NCBI RefSeq assembly: GCF_025464955.1
Contig: NZ_JAODNM010000056.1
Location: 140,257 to 204,256 of the forward strand
Direction: 5' to 3'
DNA length: 64,000 nt
Source: Amycolatopsis sp.
Lineage (GTDB): Bacteria > Actinomycetota > Actinomycetes > Mycobacteriales > Pseudonocardiaceae
The notes beneath the pieces were generated by a model. The model ran no database searches, was not told where the DNA came from, and worked only from the letters and a program-made list of their open reading frames with translations. Positions 19,087 through 26,601 of the stretch are shown piece by piece. A program made the translations under genes and the position numbers. Every line of letters begins with the position of its first letter. Position 1 is the first letter of the stretch.

Positions 19087-19363
19087 CTTCGTACAGTGCC
19101 AACGAAGGACCAGGTGAACTTGTTCCCACCCCGGGTGACCTGCCCTTTCGTACCGTGAACGGGACGTCCGACAGGATGTGGAAGCGGCCCTCGGCACCCT
19201 GGAAAGAGACCGCTGTGACGTGTACCGCACTGGCTGGGACGCCGTCGGAGGCACCGGCACCGGTGACCGACGGCGCGGGCCCGGCCCCCATGGCCGTGAT
19301 CACCAGCGCGCCCGCGGCGCCCAGCAGGAGGCCGCAAAGGATCCGCTTGTCCGGTCTGCTCAT
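19082..19363 (-). CDS. Small putative secreted protein
   Basis: 93 residues with an N-terminal signal-like segment (RPDKRILCGLLLGAAGALV, about 3-21) and no recognised domain. GGGGGAAC seven bases before the ATG is a good ribosome site. It follows the DUF4097-like gene by 33 bases on the same strand, so the two may be co-transcribed. Its last codons overlap the upper HAIR operator of dnaK. The Cys near residue 10 is not in a convincing lipobox. Confidence 0.5.
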   Translation of the reverse strand: MSRPDKRILCGLLLGAAGALVITAMGAGPAPSVTGAGASDGVPASAVHVTAVSFQGAEGRFHILSDVPFTVRKGRSPGVGTSSPGPSLALYEG

Positions 19364-19396
19364 CTGAATTGTTCCCCCGAGATTCGTGCGAAAGGT

Positions 19397-20176
19397 TCAG
19401 GTGGCGCGGACGGTCACGTCGCCACTGTCGGTGTCGAGCTGCAGAAGCCGGGGCGAGGACGTGTCCTGCGGGACGCTGATGTTGCGGTCCCCGCTGTCCG
19501 AGTTGCCCTCGATCCGGTACGTCGCGCTGGGCACGGTGACGTCGACGTCCCCGCTGTGGGCCTTGATCTGGACGTTGTTCGCCGCGTCGGCGCCGTCGAG
19601 GTGGAGCTTCACCGAACCGGAGTCGGCCCCCAGGTTCACCTTGGCGCCCAGCGAAGTGGCCTCGATGTCGCCCGAGTTCGCCCTCGCGGTGACGTCCTTG
19701 CCGATGGACTGGAGGTTGATGTCCCCCGAACTCGCCTGGACGTTCACCGGTCCGGCCACGTTCAGCACGCGCACCGCACCCGAGCTGGCCGCGACGTCGG
19801 CGCTGGCGACGCCTTCGAGATCGATGTCCCCCGAGGCCGTCTTGCCGGTGACCGCGGTCCCGTTCGGGACCACCACGTCGTAGTCGACACTGCAGTTGGA
19901 GCCGCAGTCGCCCAGGACGAGCTGGTCACCATCGAGCCGGAACGAATCTCCGGGCCTGGAGAAGGTGTAGTGGAAGGTCTCATGGATGGTCGCCGTCTCG
20001 ACGTTGCCCACCCGGACCCGCACGTTGCCCGAGTCCTGGTCGATCCGGACGCCGTGGACGGCGCCGCCCGCCCGGCCGTCGGCTTGGGCCGTCGAGGTCG
20101 AGAAGAAGCCGATCGCCACGGCCACACCTACGCCGATCAACGCGATCCCGCCGATTGCCAATAACGGCCGTCCCAT
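19397..20176 (-). CDS. DUF4097-type membrane-anchored beta-repeat protein
   Basis: 259 residues. A single membrane helix (LLAIGGIALIGVGVAVAIGFF, about 4-24) is followed by an extracellular beta-helix built of SGDI/SGSV/SGDV turns (TASGDIDLEG, SSGDINLQS, NSGDIEAT, DSGSVKLH, HSGDVDVT, DSGDVTVR), which identifies the DUF4097 family. Two Cys residues (GDCGSNCS) may form a disulfide. Function unknown; relatives are sometimes linked to envelope stress. The ATG at 20176 is chosen as the start directly before the membrane helix; a longer frame to 20350 adds unconserved sequence. Confidence 0.82.
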   Translation of the reverse strand: MGRPLLAIGGIALIGVGVAVAIGFFSTSTAQADGRAGGAVHGVRIDQDSGNVRVRVGNVETATIHETFHYTFSRPGDSFRLDGDQLVLGDCGSNCSVDYDVVVPNGTAVTGKTASGDIDLEGVASADVAASSGAVRVLNVAGPVNVQASSGDINLQSIGKDVTARANSGDIEATSLGAKVNLGADSGSVKLHLDGADAANNVQIKAHSGDVDVTVPSATYRIEGNSDSGDRNISVPQDTSSPRLLQLDTDSGDVTVRAT

Positions 20177-20337
20177 GGGTGAGTCCCTCCAGAGCAGGTT
20201 TCTATGCCTCAAGACGCTAAGACCCGCAGTGGCCCCGGGGCATCCGGGTAACCCCCCTATTGATCCCTGAGAAGGCGACCCCGGGGCCGGGGTTCTAGTC
20301 TCGGGATATCCGGCGTTCCCGTATCCAGGAGGACTCG

Positions 20338-20877
20338 ATGCCGCAAGCACCCAACCCTTACGACTCGCTGCCCCAGGTGCCGAGTTTCACCTTGCGCAGC
20401 AAGGACATAGCCGACGGTGAGACGCTCGCGACGCCGCAGTTGAGCGGGATCTTCGGGGCCGGCGGCGAGGACAGGTCGCCCCAGCTGGCCTGGGAGGGTT
20501 TCCCCGCGGAGACCAAGAGCTTCGCCGTCACCTGTTACGACCCCGATGCGCCGACGGCCAGCGGTTTCTGGCACTGGGCCGTGTTCAACCTGCCCGCGTC
20601 GACGACCGAACTGGCCGCCGACGCGGGTGACGAGAAGGGCTCCGGCCTGCCCGAAGGCGCCGTGACCCTGAAGGGCGACGGCGGCGTGTCGCAGTACCTC
20701 GGCGCCGCCCCTCCTCCCGGGCACGGTCCGCACCACTACTACTTCGTCGTGCACGCACTCGACGTCGATTCGCTGGAGATCGACGCGAGCTCGACGCCCG
20801 CGTTCCTCGGCTTCAACCTGTTCAGCCACACCCTGGCCCGCGCAACCCTCGTCCCGACCTACGAGAACAAGGGCTAG
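20338..20877 (+). CDS. YbhB/YbcL family (PEBP-like) protein
   Basis: 179 residues of the phosphatidylethanolamine-binding/Raf kinase inhibitor-like fold. Landmarks are [12 protein letters not shown], the ligand-pocket motif [21 protein letters not shown] and [18 protein letters not shown] near the pocket rim. Bacterial members are small soluble proteins of unsettled function. GGAGG directly upstream supports the ATG. It is convergent with the acetyltransferase gene across a palindromic repeat. Confidence 0.93.
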   Translation: MPQAPNPYDSLPQVPSFTLRSKDIADGETLATPQLSGIFGAGGEDRSPQLAWEGFPAETKSFAVTCYDPDAPTASGFWHWAVFNLPASTTELAADAGDEKGSGLPEGAVTLKGDGGVSQYLGAAPPPGHGPHHYYFVVHALDVDSLEIDASSTPAFLGFNLFSHTLARATLVPTYENKG

Positions 20878-20905
20878 CTGAAGAGACGTTCGTAGCCCAG
20901 CGCAG

Positions 20906-20957
20906 TGAAAGGGACTTTCCTCGCGTCCGGGTTCCGGCGCAGGGAAAGTCCCTTTCA
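20906..20957. repeat. Palindromic repeat TGAAAGGGACTTTCC between convergent genes
   Basis: TGAAAGGGACTTTCC (20906-20920) and its exact inverse (20943-20957) form a 15-base stem with a 22-base loop. The last three bases, read on the minus strand, are the TGA stop codon of the acetyltransferase gene. It probably terminates transcription from both sides. Confidence 0.7.
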
Positions 20958-21365
20958 GCCAGCGGCCGGGCGCTCGAGGAAGGTCTCGTTGGGCGCCTGG
21001 AAGCCGAACTGGGCGTAGAGGCCGTGGGCGTCGCGCGTGTGGAGCATCCAGCGAAAACCCGTGCCCGGCCCCTCGTCGATCATCTTGCGCACCAGCGCTT
21101 TGCCGACGCCGTGCCCGCGCGCGTCGTCGGTGACGAAGACGTCGGCCAGGTACGCGATGGCCTGCCCGTCGGAGATCGCCCGAGCGAAGCCGACCATGCG
21201 CCCGGTTCCGGCTTCGTACGCGCCGACGACGCGCCATGCCGAGCCGACCTGGTCTTCAACCTGCTCACGGCCGCGCCAGGTCCCCCAGTAGGCGTCGGTG
21301 GACAGGAACTTCCACACGACGTCCAGGTCGACCCGGGCCTTGTCGTCGTCTACGTCGTAGCTCAT
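20955..21365 (-). CDS. GNAT-family N-acetyltransferase
   Basis: 136 residues. Motif A of the acetyl-CoA site is DVFVTDDARGHGVGKALVRK (about 86-105), followed by YAQFGFQAPNET near the C-terminus. Substrate unknown. The ATG at 21365 (MSYDVDDD) is preferred to a longer frame. The stop codon lies in the first bases of a palindromic repeat. It follows cynS by 43 bases and may be the last gene of an SMR-TetR-cynS-GNAT operon. Confidence 0.88.
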   Translation of the reverse strand: MSYDVDDDKARVDLDVVWKFLSTDAYWGTWRGREQVEDQVGSAWRVVGAYEAGTGRMVGFARAISDGQAIAYLADVFVTDDARGHGVGKALVRKMIDEGPGTGFRWMLHTRDAHGLYAQFGFQAPNETFLERPAAG

Positions 21366-21408
21366 CGCGCCAGTAGACCGACCGCCGGCGCCGGCGCGCA
21401 ACCGGGTT

Positions 21409-21855
21409 TCAGCCCCACTGGTACTTGAGGTACTTGCCGTCCAAGGTGACGACGACCCGCTCGCCGCCCGGGTCTTCGCGCCGGTCGACGTCGATCTTGA
21501 AGTTGATCGCGCTCATGATCCCGTCGCCGAACTTCTCGTGGATGAGCTCCTTGATCGTCGGCCCGTAGACCTGCAGGACCTCGTAGAACCGGTAGATGGT
21601 CGGGTCGGTCGGGACGACGTCGTCGAGCGCGCCGCGCGTCGGCTGCGCCTCGAAGGCGGCCACCTCGGCGGGGCCGAGTTCGAGGATCTGCGCGGCCTTC
21701 TCCGCCCGCGACTTCCCGATCGGGTGCTGTCCGAGCAGCGCGGACGTCGTCCACGCGAGCGGTGCGTCGAGGGCTTCGGCGAGTTGGGCCCAGGTCAACC
21801 CGAGCCGGGTCTTGGCGTCGAGGACGGCTTGGCCGGCATCTTGCTTCGTAGTCAT
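21409..21855 (-). CDS. cynS: Cyanate hydratase (cyanase)
   Basis: 148 residues. It converts cyanate plus bicarbonate to ammonia and CO2. The N-terminal helical domain (about 1-80, with the WAQLAEALDAPLAWTTSALLG helix-turn-helix-like fold) precedes the cyanase core. The catalytic residues R89, E92 and S115 are all present (TIYRFYEVLQVYG and DGIMSAINFK), offset by seven from the E. coli numbering. No cynT or cynX neighbour is seen. It begins 16 bases after the TetR gene, so it may be co-transcribed with the SMR pump and TetR. Confidence 0.97.
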   Translation of the reverse strand: MTTKQDAGQAVLDAKTRLGLTWAQLAEALDAPLAWTTSALLGQHPIGKSRAEKAAQILELGPAEVAAFEAQPTRGALDDVVPTDPTIYRFYEVLQVYGPTIKELIHEKFGDGIMSAINFKIDVDRREDPGGERVVVTLDGKYLKYQWG

Positions 21856-21871
21856 GATCCGACCGTAAGAC

Positions 21872-22438
21872 CTAGTGCGGCCTAAGCAAATAGTCCACGA
21901 TCGGGCGGAGTTCGTCGGCGGACGGCGGTTCGTCGTCGATCAGGCCCTGGATGAGCAGCCCGTCGATGCCGGCGAGGAACGCGCGGAAGGCGACCTCGTC
22001 GTCGTGCCGCACCATCGACGTCAGCACGTCCAGCCAGCGCCGCGCGGCCGGTCGCAGCTCCGGACGCCGCGCTGCCAGCAGGTACAGCTCGTACTCGGCC
22101 ATCGTCCGGCCTCGGCTGGGGCCGCACGCCTCAGCAATCAGCCCGGCGACCTCCTCAGCTCCTCGGCTGCCGCGCGAACGGGCGCGGTCGATCATCCAGT
22201 ACACCTCGGTCGCCATGTCCCGCGCGCACGAGATGAGCGTCGCGATGAGCAGGTCGTCGAGGCTGGAGAAGTGGTACGTCGTCGACGTCGTCGGCACCCC
22301 GGCCTCGACAGCGACCGTCCGGTGCGTGACTCCGGCGACGCCGTCGCGCTCGATCACCCGCAGCGTGGCCGCGATGAGCTCCTCGCGCCGCTTCTCACCC
22401 CGTGCCTTGCGCCCGTCGACCTGGATGCCGCCCCTCAC
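21872..22438 (-). CDS. TetR/AcrR-family regulator
   Basis: 188 residues. The DNA-binding domain lies at about 12-60, with AATLRVIERDGVAGVTHRTV as its first helices and the recognition helix region GVPTTSTTYHFSSLDDLL. The C-terminal domain is of the TetR_C type found near SMR pumps. Its start overlaps the stop of the upstream SMR gene by four bases, so it is coupled to the pump it presumably controls. cynS follows by 16 bases. Confidence 0.9.
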   Translation of the reverse strand: MRGGIQVDGRKARGEKRREELIAATLRVIERDGVAGVTHRTVAVEAGVPTTSTTYHFSSLDDLLIATLISCARDMATEVYWMIDRARSRGSRGAEEVAGLIAEACGPSRGRTMAEYELYLLAARRPELRPAARRWLDVLTSMVRHDDEVAFRAFLAGIDGLLIQGLIDDEPPSADELRPIVDYLLRPH

Positions 22439-22764
22439 GCCTGCGCCCCGCCGACCTCGATGAGCACGACCCCGCCGATGACCAGCAGCATTCCGCCGAC
22501 CATCGTCAGGTTGAGCGACTCCTTAAGGAACACCGCGCCGGCGATCGCCACGAGCGCGACCCCGATCGCGGCCCACACCGCGTACGCCACGCCGACCGAC
22601 ATGCCCGCCTTCAGTGCCATGGACAGCCCGCCGAACGCGATCGCGTAGCCGATCACGACAACGGCCCCCCAGCCCCAGTTCGTGAAGCCGTCCGAGAGTT
22701 TCAGCGAGATCGTGGCGGTGACCTCGGCGAGGATCGCGACGGCAAGATAGACGTAGGCACCCAT
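22435..22764 (-). CDS. Small multidrug resistance (SMR) efflux protein
   Basis: 109 residues, four membrane helices. The essential membrane Glu is in LAVAILAEVTATISLKLS (Glu-14 of EmrE), and later motifs include GYAIAFGGLSMALKAG, AVWAAIGV and the C-terminal LIVIGGVVL-like helix. It exports cationic compounds or guanidinium in exchange for protons as a dimer. A start at 22773 is also possible. It is coupled to the TetR gene. Whether it belongs to the EmrE or Gdx type cannot be settled by eye. Confidence 0.93.
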   Translation of the reverse strand: MGAYVYLAVAILAEVTATISLKLSDGFTNWGWGAVVVIGYAIAFGGLSMALKAGMSVGVAYAVWAAIGVALVAIAGAVFLKESLNLTMVGGMLLVIGGVVLIEVGGAQA

Positions 22765-22782
22765 GGCTTCCAAAGTACCTGA

Positions 22783-22790
22783 ACGATCGT
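22783..22790. promoter_or_regulatory. ACGATCGT dyad upstream of the SMR-tetR operon
   Basis: GAACGATCGTCC contains a perfect 8-base palindrome 19 bases before the SMR start. Short ACGATCGT-type dyads are common TetR-family operators, so this is a candidate autoregulatory site. The assignment rests only on position. Confidence 0.35.
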
Positions 22791-22846
22791 CCCATTAGCT
22801 AGCGAGGCCTAGGACACATCAGGGGGACTTAGGCCCCGCCAATCGG

Positions 22847-22860
22847 TTACTCATCAGTAA
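22847..22860. promoter_or_regulatory. Operator-like palindrome TTACT-N4-AGTAA upstream of etfD
   Basis: TTACTCATCAGTAA is a dyad 84 bases upstream of etfD. The same TTACY-N4-RGTAA pattern occurs twice upstream of the FadE5-like dehydrogenase (61453-61466 exact, 61477-61490 with one mismatch), suggesting a shared fatty-acid regulator. Confidence 0.5.
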
Positions 22861-22943
22861 GAAGAGTTAGGCTCCGTGTCAACTTGCGCCTCAGCGGGAA
22901 CACCAGGCGCGACACCACCACACCGGACGAAAGGCACCCGAAG

Positions 22944-25133
22944 ATGGGCGCTGTACAGCTGACGCTCGGCGGGATCGCGGTCCTCCTCGGCATCGTCGCC
23001 TGGGGCATGTTCGCCGCGACCATCGCCCGCTTCGTGCGAGTGATCAGGCTCGGCCAACCGGACGCCACGCGCAACGGGCCGTTCGTGCCGAGAATGAAGA
23101 CGCTGATCAAGGAGTTCGCGGCACACACCCGGATGGCCAAGGTCAAGAGCGTCGCGCCTTGGCACTGGCTGGTGATGTGGGGCTTCCTAATCGGCTCGCT
23201 GGCGCTGTTCGAGGCCTACGGCGAGGTCTTCGTCCCGACGTGGGGCTGGCCGGTTCTCGACGACTTCGCGCCGTGGAGCCTCCTGATGGAGCTGCTCGGC
23301 GTCGGCACCGTCGTCGGCGGGGTCGCGCTGGCGATCATCCGGCAGCGCAACCACCCGCGCCGCGCGGACAGGCAGTCGCGCTTCGCGGGCTCGAACTTCA
23401 AGGCCGCGTACTTCGTCGAGGCCGTGGTGATCGTCGAGGGCCTGGGGATCGTCGGCGTCCGCGCCGCGAAGGCCGCCCTCGGCGCGCACGAGACGCCCAC
23501 CTGGGCGGCGTTCGTGTCCAACCCGGTCGGGCACCTCCTGCCCGCGAGCGCCGCGCTGGTCTCGGTGTTCGCCTTCATCAAGCTGATGAGCGCCACGGTG
23601 TGGCTCTACGTCGTCGCGAGGAATATGACGATGGGGGTGGCCTGGCACCGCTTCAGCGCGTTCTTCAACATCTACTTCAAGCGCGAGGCCGACGGCCAGG
23701 TCGCGCTCGGCAAGATCAAGCCGATGATGTCCGGCGGCAAGGTCCTCGACCTCGAAGAGGCGGACCCGGACGAGGACACGTTCGGTGTCGGCAAGGTCGA
23801 GGACTTCACCTGGAAGGGCTGGCTGGACTTCTCGACGTGCACGGAGTGTGGCCGCTGCCAGTCGCAGTGCCCCGCGTGGAACACCGGGAAGCCGTTGTCC
23901 CCCAAGCTGTTGATCACCCAGCTGCGTGACCACGCGTACGCCAAGGCGCCGTACCTGCTCGCCGGCGGCAAGCGGGACATGGCGGGCGACGAGATCGGCT
24001 TGACCGGGGACAACCCGCACGCCGGCATCGACGTCCTCGCGCTGGCCGAGTCCGAGCGCCCGCTCATCGGCGGCCTCGAGGAGAACGGCGTCATCGACCC
24101 GGACATGCTGTGGTCGTGCACCAGCTGCGGCGCGTGTGTCGAGCAGTGCCCGGTGGACATCGAGCACGTCGACCACATCATCGACATGCGGCGCTACCAG
24201 GTGATGATCGAGTCGAACTTCCCGAGCGAGCTCAACGGGATGTTCAAGAACCTCGAGAACAAGGGCAATCCCTGGGGCCAGAACGCCAAGGACCGTCTGC
24301 AGTGGACAGAGGGCCTGGACTTCGAGGTCCCCGTGTTCGAAGGCGAACTCGCCGACGAGACCGAGTACCTGTTCTGGGTCGGTTGCGCCGGCGCGTTCGA
24401 GGACCGCGCAAAGAAGACGACGCGCGCTGTCGCCGAACTGCTCCACATGGCCGACGTCAAGTACACCGTGCTCGGCTCGGAAGAAGGCTGCACCGGCGAC
24501 CCGGCTCGTCGTGCGGGTAACGAGTTCCTCTTCCAGATGCTCGCGCAGCAGAACGTCGAGATGCTGAACTCGGTGTTCGAAGGCCGCGAACTGAAGAAGC
24601 GCAAGGTGGTCGTGACCTGCGCCCACTGCTTCAACACGCTGGCGAACGAGTATCCGGAGCTCGGCGGGCAGTTCGAGGTCGTACACCACACGCAGCTGCT
24701 GAACAAGCTCGTCCGCGAGAAGCGGCTCATCCCGATCGCGCCGATCGCCGAGGACATCACGTACCACGACCCGTGCTATTTGGGCCGCCACAACAAGATC
24801 TACGACGCTCCGCGTGACCTCGTCGGCGCTTCCGGTGCCACGCTTCGGGAAATGCCGCGGCACGGCGACCGGTCCATGTGCTGCGGTGCCGGTGGCGCGC
24901 GGATGTGGATGGAAGAGAAAATCGGGAAGCGGATCAACGTCGAGCGCATCGACGAGGCACTCGGCACCGCCCCGACGAAGATCGCGACCGGTTGCCCGTT
25001 CTGCAAGGTGATGCTGAACGACGGGCTGACCCAGCGTCAGAACGAAGGCGTCGCACGGGAAGACATCGAGATCCTCGACGTCGCGCAGTTGCTGCTCACC
25101 GCTGTGAAGCGGACCCCCGCAGAGGCCGAGTAG
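22944..25133 (+). CDS. etfD: Membrane Fe-S oxidoreductase EtfD (heterodisulfide reductase-like)
   Basis: 729 residues. The N-terminal part has several membrane helices (from LTLGGIAVLLGIVAWGMFAA) like nitrate reductase gamma subunit. Two ferredoxin motifs follow, CTECGRCQSQCP near residue 299 and CTSCGACVEQCP near 392, then two CCG-type cluster domains (VTCAHCFNTL and MCCGAGGARMW). The mycobacterial homologue Rv0338c is EtfD, which passes electrons from ETF to menaquinone during beta-oxidation. The ATG at 22944 is chosen as the start nearest the first helix; a longer frame begins at 22884. A candidate fatty-acid-type operator lies upstream. Confidence 0.92.
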   Translation: MGAVQLTLGGIAVLLGIVAWGMFAATIARFVRVIRLGQPDATRNGPFVPRMKTLIKEFAAHTRMAKVKSVAPWHWLVMWGFLIGSLALFEAYGEVFVPTWGWPVLDDFAPWSLLMELLGVGTVVGGVALAIIRQRNHPRRADRQSRFAGSNFKAAYFVEAVVIVEGLGIVGVRAAKAALGAHETPTWAAFVSNPVGHLLPASAALVSVFAFIKLMSATVWLYVVARNMTMGVAWHRFSAFFNIYFKREADGQVALGKIKPMMSGGKVLDLEEADPDEDTFGVGKVEDFTWKGWLDFSTCTECGRCQSQCPAWNTGKPLSPKLLITQLRDHAYAKAPYLLAGGKRDMAGDEIGLTGDNPHAGIDVLALAESERPLIGGLEENGVIDPDMLWSCTSCGACVEQCPVDIEHVDHIIDMRRYQVMIESNFPSELNGMFKNLENKGNPWGQNAKDRLQWTEGLDFEVPVFEGELADETEYLFWVGCAGAFEDRAKKTTRAVAELLHMADVKYTVLGSEEGCTGDPARRAGNEFLFQMLAQQNVEMLNSVFEGRELKKRKVVVTCAHCFNTLANEYPELGGQFEVVHHTQLLNKLVREKRLIPIAPIAEDITYHDPCYLGRHNKIYDAPRDLVGASGATLREMPRHGDRSMCCGAGGARMWMEEKIGKRINVERIDEALGTAPTKIATGCPFCKVMLNDGLTQRQNEGVAREDIEILDVAQLLLTAVKRTPAEAE

Positions 25134-25138
25134 CCGGA

Positions 25139-25195
25139 CTCGTGAGTGTTCCGGCCGGTTAGAAGCAAGTTAGAAGCGGCCGGAACGCTCACGAG
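25139..25195. repeat. Family A palindrome after etfD
   Basis: The arms CTCGTGAGTGTTCCGGCC and GGCCGGAACGCTCACGAG enclose a loop holding two tandem copies of GTTAGAAGC. The stop of the minus-strand XRE remnant (TCG TGA) lies in the right arm. It begins five bases after the etfD stop and probably acts as its terminator. Confidence 0.8.
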
Positions 25196-25448
25196 CAGTA
25201 GGCGGGCCATCCTCGATCCACGTGGTGACCGGTCTGCAAGAGCCCTGGGATGTTGAGTCCGCTGAACTCGAGAACCGCGCTGGCCTCGGTCTCTACGTCG
25301 ACATAACCCAGGTCCTTTAGCCACGTAAGCCCGTCTTCTCCAGCCGTTCGGCGGCCTCGTCGAGGGTCAGGTGCGCCTGCTCGCGCATCGCGCGGAGTTT
25401 CCGTCCGAGCCGACGTCGTCGGAACGGAGGACTGACCGGCCCCGGCAC
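25189..25448 (-). pseudogene. XRE/DUF5753 regulator with a large internal deletion
   Basis: From a GTG at 25448 the frame gives the start of an XRE helix-turn-helix protein (RRRLGRKLRAMREQAHLTLD, then EAAERLEKTG) and stops soon after. In another frame the sequence resumes as EASAVLEFSGLNIPGLLQTG, the hallmark of the DUF5753 domain found C-terminal in these regulators. About 60-70 residues of the helix-turn-helix and linker are missing and the frame is shifted, so the gene is dead. Such regulators normally pair with a DUF397 protein; none is seen here. The end merges into a family A palindrome. Confidence 0.6.
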
Positions 25449-25544
25449 TGTGACGACCTCCCCACGCACGGTGATCCGCTCGCGTTCCGCACGGATTTTC
25501 CGACCGGATACCGGCCATGGTCAATCCACTATGGACAGAGACCG

Positions 25545-25781
25545 ATGAAGACCGGACCGCGGCTGTTCACCCTCACCAGCGCCGACAACGAGTACGACAT
25601 CTACCTGGTCGGAATCGACATGGGCGATGAAGCAATCGTTTACCGGCGTGCACTCGACGGCGAGAAAAGCCACTTCGGCATCCACAACTCGGCCGAGGAA
25701 GCGCTCCGGACCTACCGGTTGGCCATCGACCTGCAGCTGATCTGGGACGACGTGCGCCTGCTGAAGGCCCTGTCACGCTGA
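25545..25781 (+). CDS. Small hypothetical protein
   Basis: 78 residues (starting MKTGPRLFTLTSADNEYDIY), acidic, with an alternating beta pattern followed by a helix (SAEEALRTYRLAIDLQLIWD). No family is recognised. It is divergent from the broken XRE regulator. DUF397-type partners contain different motifs, so it is not an obvious member of that pair. Confidence 0.6.
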   Translation: MKTGPRLFTLTSADNEYDIYLVGIDMGDEAIVYRRALDGEKSHFGIHNSAEEALRTYRLAIDLQLIWDDVRLLKALSR

Positions 25782-25875
25782 GCGTCCCCCTAGACACGCC
25801 GGTTATCCTGATTATTCCTCGTAGTCGTCGCCGCCCCCGAGGGCAGCTTTTGGCGACCAGTAAAGGGCGACGAAA

Positions 25876-26562
25876 ATGCATGAGGACCGTGAGTTCAGCC
25901 AAGCCGTTGGCGCGCGCTTTCCCTCGGCCAAGCAGCGCAAAAAACTGGGTGCCCCGGAGCCGGAGTCGCCCCCGGCCCGACACCAGCGCGAGGTCCAGGT
26001 CGACACCTCCGCGGTCGGCCGTGCGGGTGCGAGGTTCCCCTCCGCCAAGATCGTCGAACGCCTGGTAGAGCCTGCCGAGCCGCCCGCACCCGCGCCGGTC
26101 GCGCCACGGCCGTCACCCACGCCACGGCCGGCGCCGACGCCGACGTATGTGCCCAGCGTGCCCGTCCAGCCCGCCCGACCGCCTCGCGACGAGTACCCCG
26201 AGCCCCTCGATTCGCCAGGCCCGCGCACGCTCGTCCGGCCGTACGTCCTGACGAAGGGGCGCACGAAGTCCACCCGCCATCTGGCCATCGAAGCGCTCGT
26301 TTCGGCGACGTCGGACGCGCTGAGCTGGCACAGCACAGAGATCACCGGCGAGTTCCAATCAGTACGGATGCTCTGCCGCTATCCGCGCTCGGTCGCAGAG
26401 GTCGCCGCGACCCTCAGCGTGCCGCTCGGCGTCGCCAGGGTGCTGCTGGGGGACATGGCCGACCTCGGGCTGGTGAGCGTCCACGACACCGCGACGAACG
26501 GCGACGGCCGTCCGGCCATCGCACTCATGGAACGCGTGCTGCACGGCCTCCGCAGTCTTTGA
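25876..26562 (+). CDS. DUF742-domain protein with duplicated ARFPSAK motif
   Basis: 228 residues. The C-terminal half (about 117-228) is a DUF742 winged-helix-like domain (RTLVRPYVLTKGRT, then SVAEVAATLSVPLGVARVLL and MADLGLVSVH). DUF742 is usually CvnC of GTPase conservons beside roadblock and Ras-like GTPase genes; none is here. The N-terminal half is a Pro/Ala-rich linker preceded by two copies of a short motif, VGARFPSAK (about 11-19) and AGARFPSAK (about 51-59), spaced 40 residues apart. The repeated motif looks like a docking peptide. Probably a cytoplasmic regulator. Confidence 0.75.
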   Translation: MHEDREFSQAVGARFPSAKQRKKLGAPEPESPPARHQREVQVDTSAVGRAGARFPSAKIVERLVEPAEPPAPAPVAPRPSPTPRPAPTPTYVPSVPVQPARPPRDEYPEPLDSPGPRTLVRPYVLTKGRTKSTRHLAIEALVSATSDALSWHSTEITGEFQSVRMLCRYPRSVAEVAATLSVPLGVARVLLGDMADLGLVSVHDTATNGDGRPAIALMERVLHGLRSL

Positions 26563-26601
26563 CCGAGCTTCCCGCCGGCCCGTGCCACTACGATCACCCG
26601 G

